This document shows, piece after piece, positions 4,380-6,428 of a DNA stretch of 6,428 nucleotides. The notes below the pieces were generated by a model. That model did not search any database, had not been told where the DNA came from, and worked only from the letters and a program-made list of their open reading frames with translations. Every line of letters starts with the position of its first letter. The first letter of the stretch is position 1. Made by a program: the position numbers and the translations under genes. The stretch is from DATEAX01 sp035288145 (lineage in GTDB: Bacteria > Patescibacteriota > UBA1384 > UBA12157 > JAENIV01), in contig DATEAX010000060.1 of the NCBI GenBank assembly GCA_035288145.1, positions 1 to 6,428 on the forward strand. Direction: 5' to 3'.

Positions 4380-6374
4380 TTATCTTAAAAATTTGACTAT
4401 CAAAAGGGCGACGATGTTTAAGATTTTAATCATCGGATTGATTGCCGGGCCGGCGGTGTCCTTGTAGGGATCGCCAACGGTATCGCCGGTGACTGCCGCC
4501 TGATGAGCTAAACTTCCCTTGCCGCCCAAATTTCCTTCTTCAATATATTTTTTGGCATTATCCCAAGCTGCTCCCCCGGTGGTCATGGAAATTGCCACAA
4601 ATAAACCGGTGACGATTGAGCCGACCAAAAGTCCCCCCAAAGCCACCGGCCCGAGAATAAATCCCACGGCAATTGGCGTAATCACCGGCAGAAGGGCAGG
4701 AAGAATCATTTGCTTAATTGCTGATTTGGTGACAATATCCACCGCTTTAGAATAGTCGGGTTTGGCCTTTTCCTCCATCAATCCTTTAATTTCCTTAAAT
4801 TGTCGTCTGACTTCAGAAACCACTGCCCCGGCGGCTCTCCCCACCGCCTCCATCGAAAGAGCGGCAAAAAGATACGGCAAAAGACCACCAATAAATAAAC
4901 CAATCAACAGCCGCGGATTGCTCAAATCAAAGGGCAAATTGCCGTGGGTCTTGGTCAAATCCTGAATGTAGGCGGAAAACAGCACCAGTGCCGCCAGCCC
5001 GGCCGAAGCAATCGCATAGCCCTTGGTAACGGCTTTGGTGGTGTTGCCAACAGCATCGAGAGCGTCGGTGACCTCGCGGACGCTTCCGGGCAAATCAGCC
5101 ATTTCGGCAATCCCGCCGGCATTATCGGTAATCGGACCGTAAGCATCAATCGCCACTATCATCCCCGCCATACTAAGCATAGAAAAGGCGGCAATGGCAA
5201 TGCCGTACAGACCGCTATAGGCATAAGCGGCCAAGATGCCGGCAGAAATTAAAAGAATCGGCCAGCCGGTGGCCTTCATCGAGGTTGCCAGCCCGGCAAT
5301 AATGTTGGTGCCGTGACCACTTAAAGACGCCTCGGCGATGTTGCGCACCGGCCGGTATTTGGTGGAAGTATAATATTCGGTAATGATGACCATGCCCAAG
5401 GTGACGCCAATGCCGACCAAGCTGGCATAATATAAATCCCAGACATGCTCGACGATGCCGGTCATATAAAATTTGGTGACAAAATAGAAACCAATGGCCG
5501 AAATTATCGCCGAGGCCGCCAAACCCTTATATAAAGCGTTCATAATTTTAGTGCCGGATAAACGGACAAAAAACGTTCCCAATATCGAAGCCAAAATCGC
5601 CACTCCGCCCAAAGCCAGAGGATATAAAACAGCATTATCGGCGGCGAAAGTTAAACTCCCCAGAAGCATGACGGCGATGGCGGTAACCGCATATGTCTCA
5701 AAAAGGTCGGCGGCCATGCCAGCGCAGTCGCCGACATTGTCGCCGACATTGTCGGCGATGACCGCCGGATTGCGGGGGTCGTCTTCGGGGATGCCGGCTT
5801 CAACTTTGCCCACCAAATCCGCGCCCACATCCGCCGCCTTGGTATAAATCCCCCCGCCCAAACGGGCGAAAATCGAAATTAAAGAACCGCCGAAGCCGAG
5901 ACCGATCAGAGCCGAGATATCTTCGGTAACAAGATAAAAACCGGCCACCCCCAACAACCCCAGACCAACGACTAATAATCCCGTGACTGCCCCGCCCCTA
6001 AAAGCGATTGATAATGCCGGTTTTAAGCCGACCGAAGCGGCCTGGGTTGTCCGCACATTGGCCCGGACAGCGACATTCATCCCGATATAACCGGTGGAGG
6101 CCGAAAGAATTGCCCCCAAAAGAAAACCAACGGCGGTTTTAAGATCAAAAGCAAAATATAAAATCATTGCCAAAAATAAAGCAATCAAGGCGACTGTTTT
6201 ATATTGACGATTAAGATAGGCCCTGGCCCCCGCCTGTATCGCCCGGGCAATTTCCTGCATTTTTTCCGAGCCCGGATCGGCTTTTAAAATCTGCCAAATT
6301 AAAATGATTCCATAGATAATCGCCAGCCCGGCCGAACCAAAGGCGAGAAGGTAAGATAAGGATGAGATTGTCAT
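4380..6374 (-). CDS. hppA: membrane-bound proton-translocating pyrophosphatase, K+-independent type
   Basis: 664 residues, full length for the family, with about 15-16 membrane helices. It hydrolyses cytoplasmic pyrophosphate and uses the energy to pump H+ across the cell membrane. All substrate motifs are present: RLGGGIYTKAADVGADLVGK (171-190), DDPRNP (198-203), DNVGDNVGDCAGMAADLFE (208-226), GPITDNAGGIAEM (413-425), and near the C-terminus GGAAWDNAKKYIEEG (600-614) and GDTVGDPYKDTAGP (630-643). The subtype motif reads GNTTKAVTKG (443-452). Lys at 447 and Thr at 450, where K+-dependent enzymes have Ala and Gly, mark it as K+-independent, and all characterised members of that branch pump protons. 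The ATG follows AGGCGG at 7 nt. It leads the operon with the DUF3006-like, VanW and small membrane genes; any promoter is near or beyond the right edge. In a fermentative cell it would recover energy from biosynthetic pyrophosphate. Confidence 0.97.
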   Translation of the reverse strand: MTISSLSYLLAFGSAGLAIIYGIILIWQILKADPGSEKMQEIARAIQAGARAYLNRQYKTVALIALFLAMILYFAFDLKTAVGFLLGAILSASTGYIGMNVAVRANVRTTQAASVGLKPALSIAFRGGAVTGLLVVGLGLLGVAGFYLVTEDISALIGLGFGGSLISIFARLGGGIYTKAADVGADLVGKVEAGIPEDDPRNPAVIADNVGDNVGDCAGMAADLFETYAVTAIAVMLLGSLTFAADNAVLYPLALGGVAILASILGTFFVRLSGTKIMNALYKGLAASAIISAIGFYFVTKFYMTGIVEHVWDLYYASLVGIGVTLGMVIITEYYTSTKYRPVRNIAEASLSGHGTNIIAGLATSMKATGWPILLISAGILAAYAYSGLYGIAIAAFSMLSMAGMIVAIDAYGPITDNAGGIAEMADLPGSVREVTDALDAVGNTTKAVTKGYAIASAGLAALVLFSAYIQDLTKTHGNLPFDLSNPRLLIGLFIGGLLPYLFAALSMEAVGRAAGAVVSEVRRQFKEIKGLMEEKAKPDYSKAVDIVTKSAIKQMILPALLPVITPIAVGFILGPVALGGLLVGSIVTGLFVAISMTTGGAAWDNAKKYIEEGNLGGKGSLAHQAAVTGDTVGDPYKDTAGPAINPMIKILNIVALLIVKFLR

Positions 6375-6390
6375 AATAACCGCCTGAATA

Positions 6391-6425
6391 AGCTCAAAAT
6401 CTAAAGCTCAAATGTCAAATTAAAT
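6391..6425. repeat. degenerate period-7 tandem repeat upstream of the pyrophosphatase gene
   Basis: Five consecutive 7-mers on the plus strand: AGCTCAA, AATCTAA, AGCTCAA, ATGTCAA, ATTAAAT. The rough consensus is A-N-N-T-C-A-A, with two perfect copies 14 bp apart. The array probably continues past the window edge. I see no clear promoter in it: a TTGACA on the minus strand (6413-6418) has no -10 at suitable distance. Confidence 0.6.
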
Positions 6426-6428
6426 CCA

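Noticed and set aside
5724..5760. Short direct repeat CGCCGACATTGT within hppA
   Set aside because: It is the coding consequence of the conserved repeated motif DNVGDNVGD and not an independent repeat.
5494..5847. 117-codon plus-strand frame inside the pyrophosphatase gene
   Set aside because: Antisense shadow of hppA; its Ala/Lys/Pro-rich composition follows from the opposite-strand codons.
6390..6418. Sigma-70 promoter for the pyrophosphatase operon
   Set aside because: A TTGACA is present on the minus strand at 6413-6418, but no acceptable -10 lies 15-19 nt downstream, and the hexamer is part of the period-7 repeat.

Overview
The window looks like a piece of a small-genome, uncultured bacterium, most likely of the Candidate Phyla Radiation (Patescibacteria, perhaps Microgenomates-like). 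That placement is an inference. It rests on a membrane pyrophosphatase next to a VanW-family surface protein, a pilin-like protein with an Asn/Gln-rich N-terminus, very tight gene packing, and a period-7 AT-rich intergenic sequence at the right edge. No rRNA, complete tRNA, transposase or CRISPR array is visible.

Right part (2000-6374, all minus strand, moderate GC): a compact operon read right to left. The order is a 664-residue membrane-bound proton-pumping pyrophosphatase of the K+-independent type, a 71-residue DUF3006-like small protein, a 655-residue VanW-family membrane-anchored protein, and a 46-residue single-pass membrane protein. The last of these has not been picked up by simple length filters and is the main new gene call here. 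Gaps are 12 nt, a 4-nt ATGA overlap and 9 nt. A 10-bp GC-only hairpin followed by a T-rich tract closes the operon just after the small gene. The common theme is the cell envelope and membrane energetics.

Left part (1 to about 1800, clearly more AT-rich): two minus-strand genes for membrane-anchored extracytoplasmic proteins, one of them cut by the window edge, and a divergent plus-strand gene for a 76-residue XRE-type helix-turn-helix regulator. The 231-nt divergent region holds an exactly adjacent pair of 20-bp direct repeats, each with a small dyad, just upstream of a probable extended -10 element. This is a good candidate operator for the regulator.

Middle (1673-2037): a 365-nt gene-free stretch between convergent genes that is unusually rich in inverted repeats: a 15-bp palindrome, a 16-bp perfect palindrome inside a longer nested dyad, a 23-bp imperfect inverted repeat, a terminator-like cluster, and the strong operon terminator. 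Base composition changes abruptly near 1807, exactly at a TTCAAATCCC string that resembles the T-loop and 3' end of a tRNA. This makes an integrated element with a tRNA-type attachment site a reasonable but unproven explanation for the AT-rich left part.

Almost everything on the right is standard envelope and energy biology. The unusual signals are the small coupled membrane protein, the tandem operator pair with its orphan regulator, and the palindrome-dense junction.
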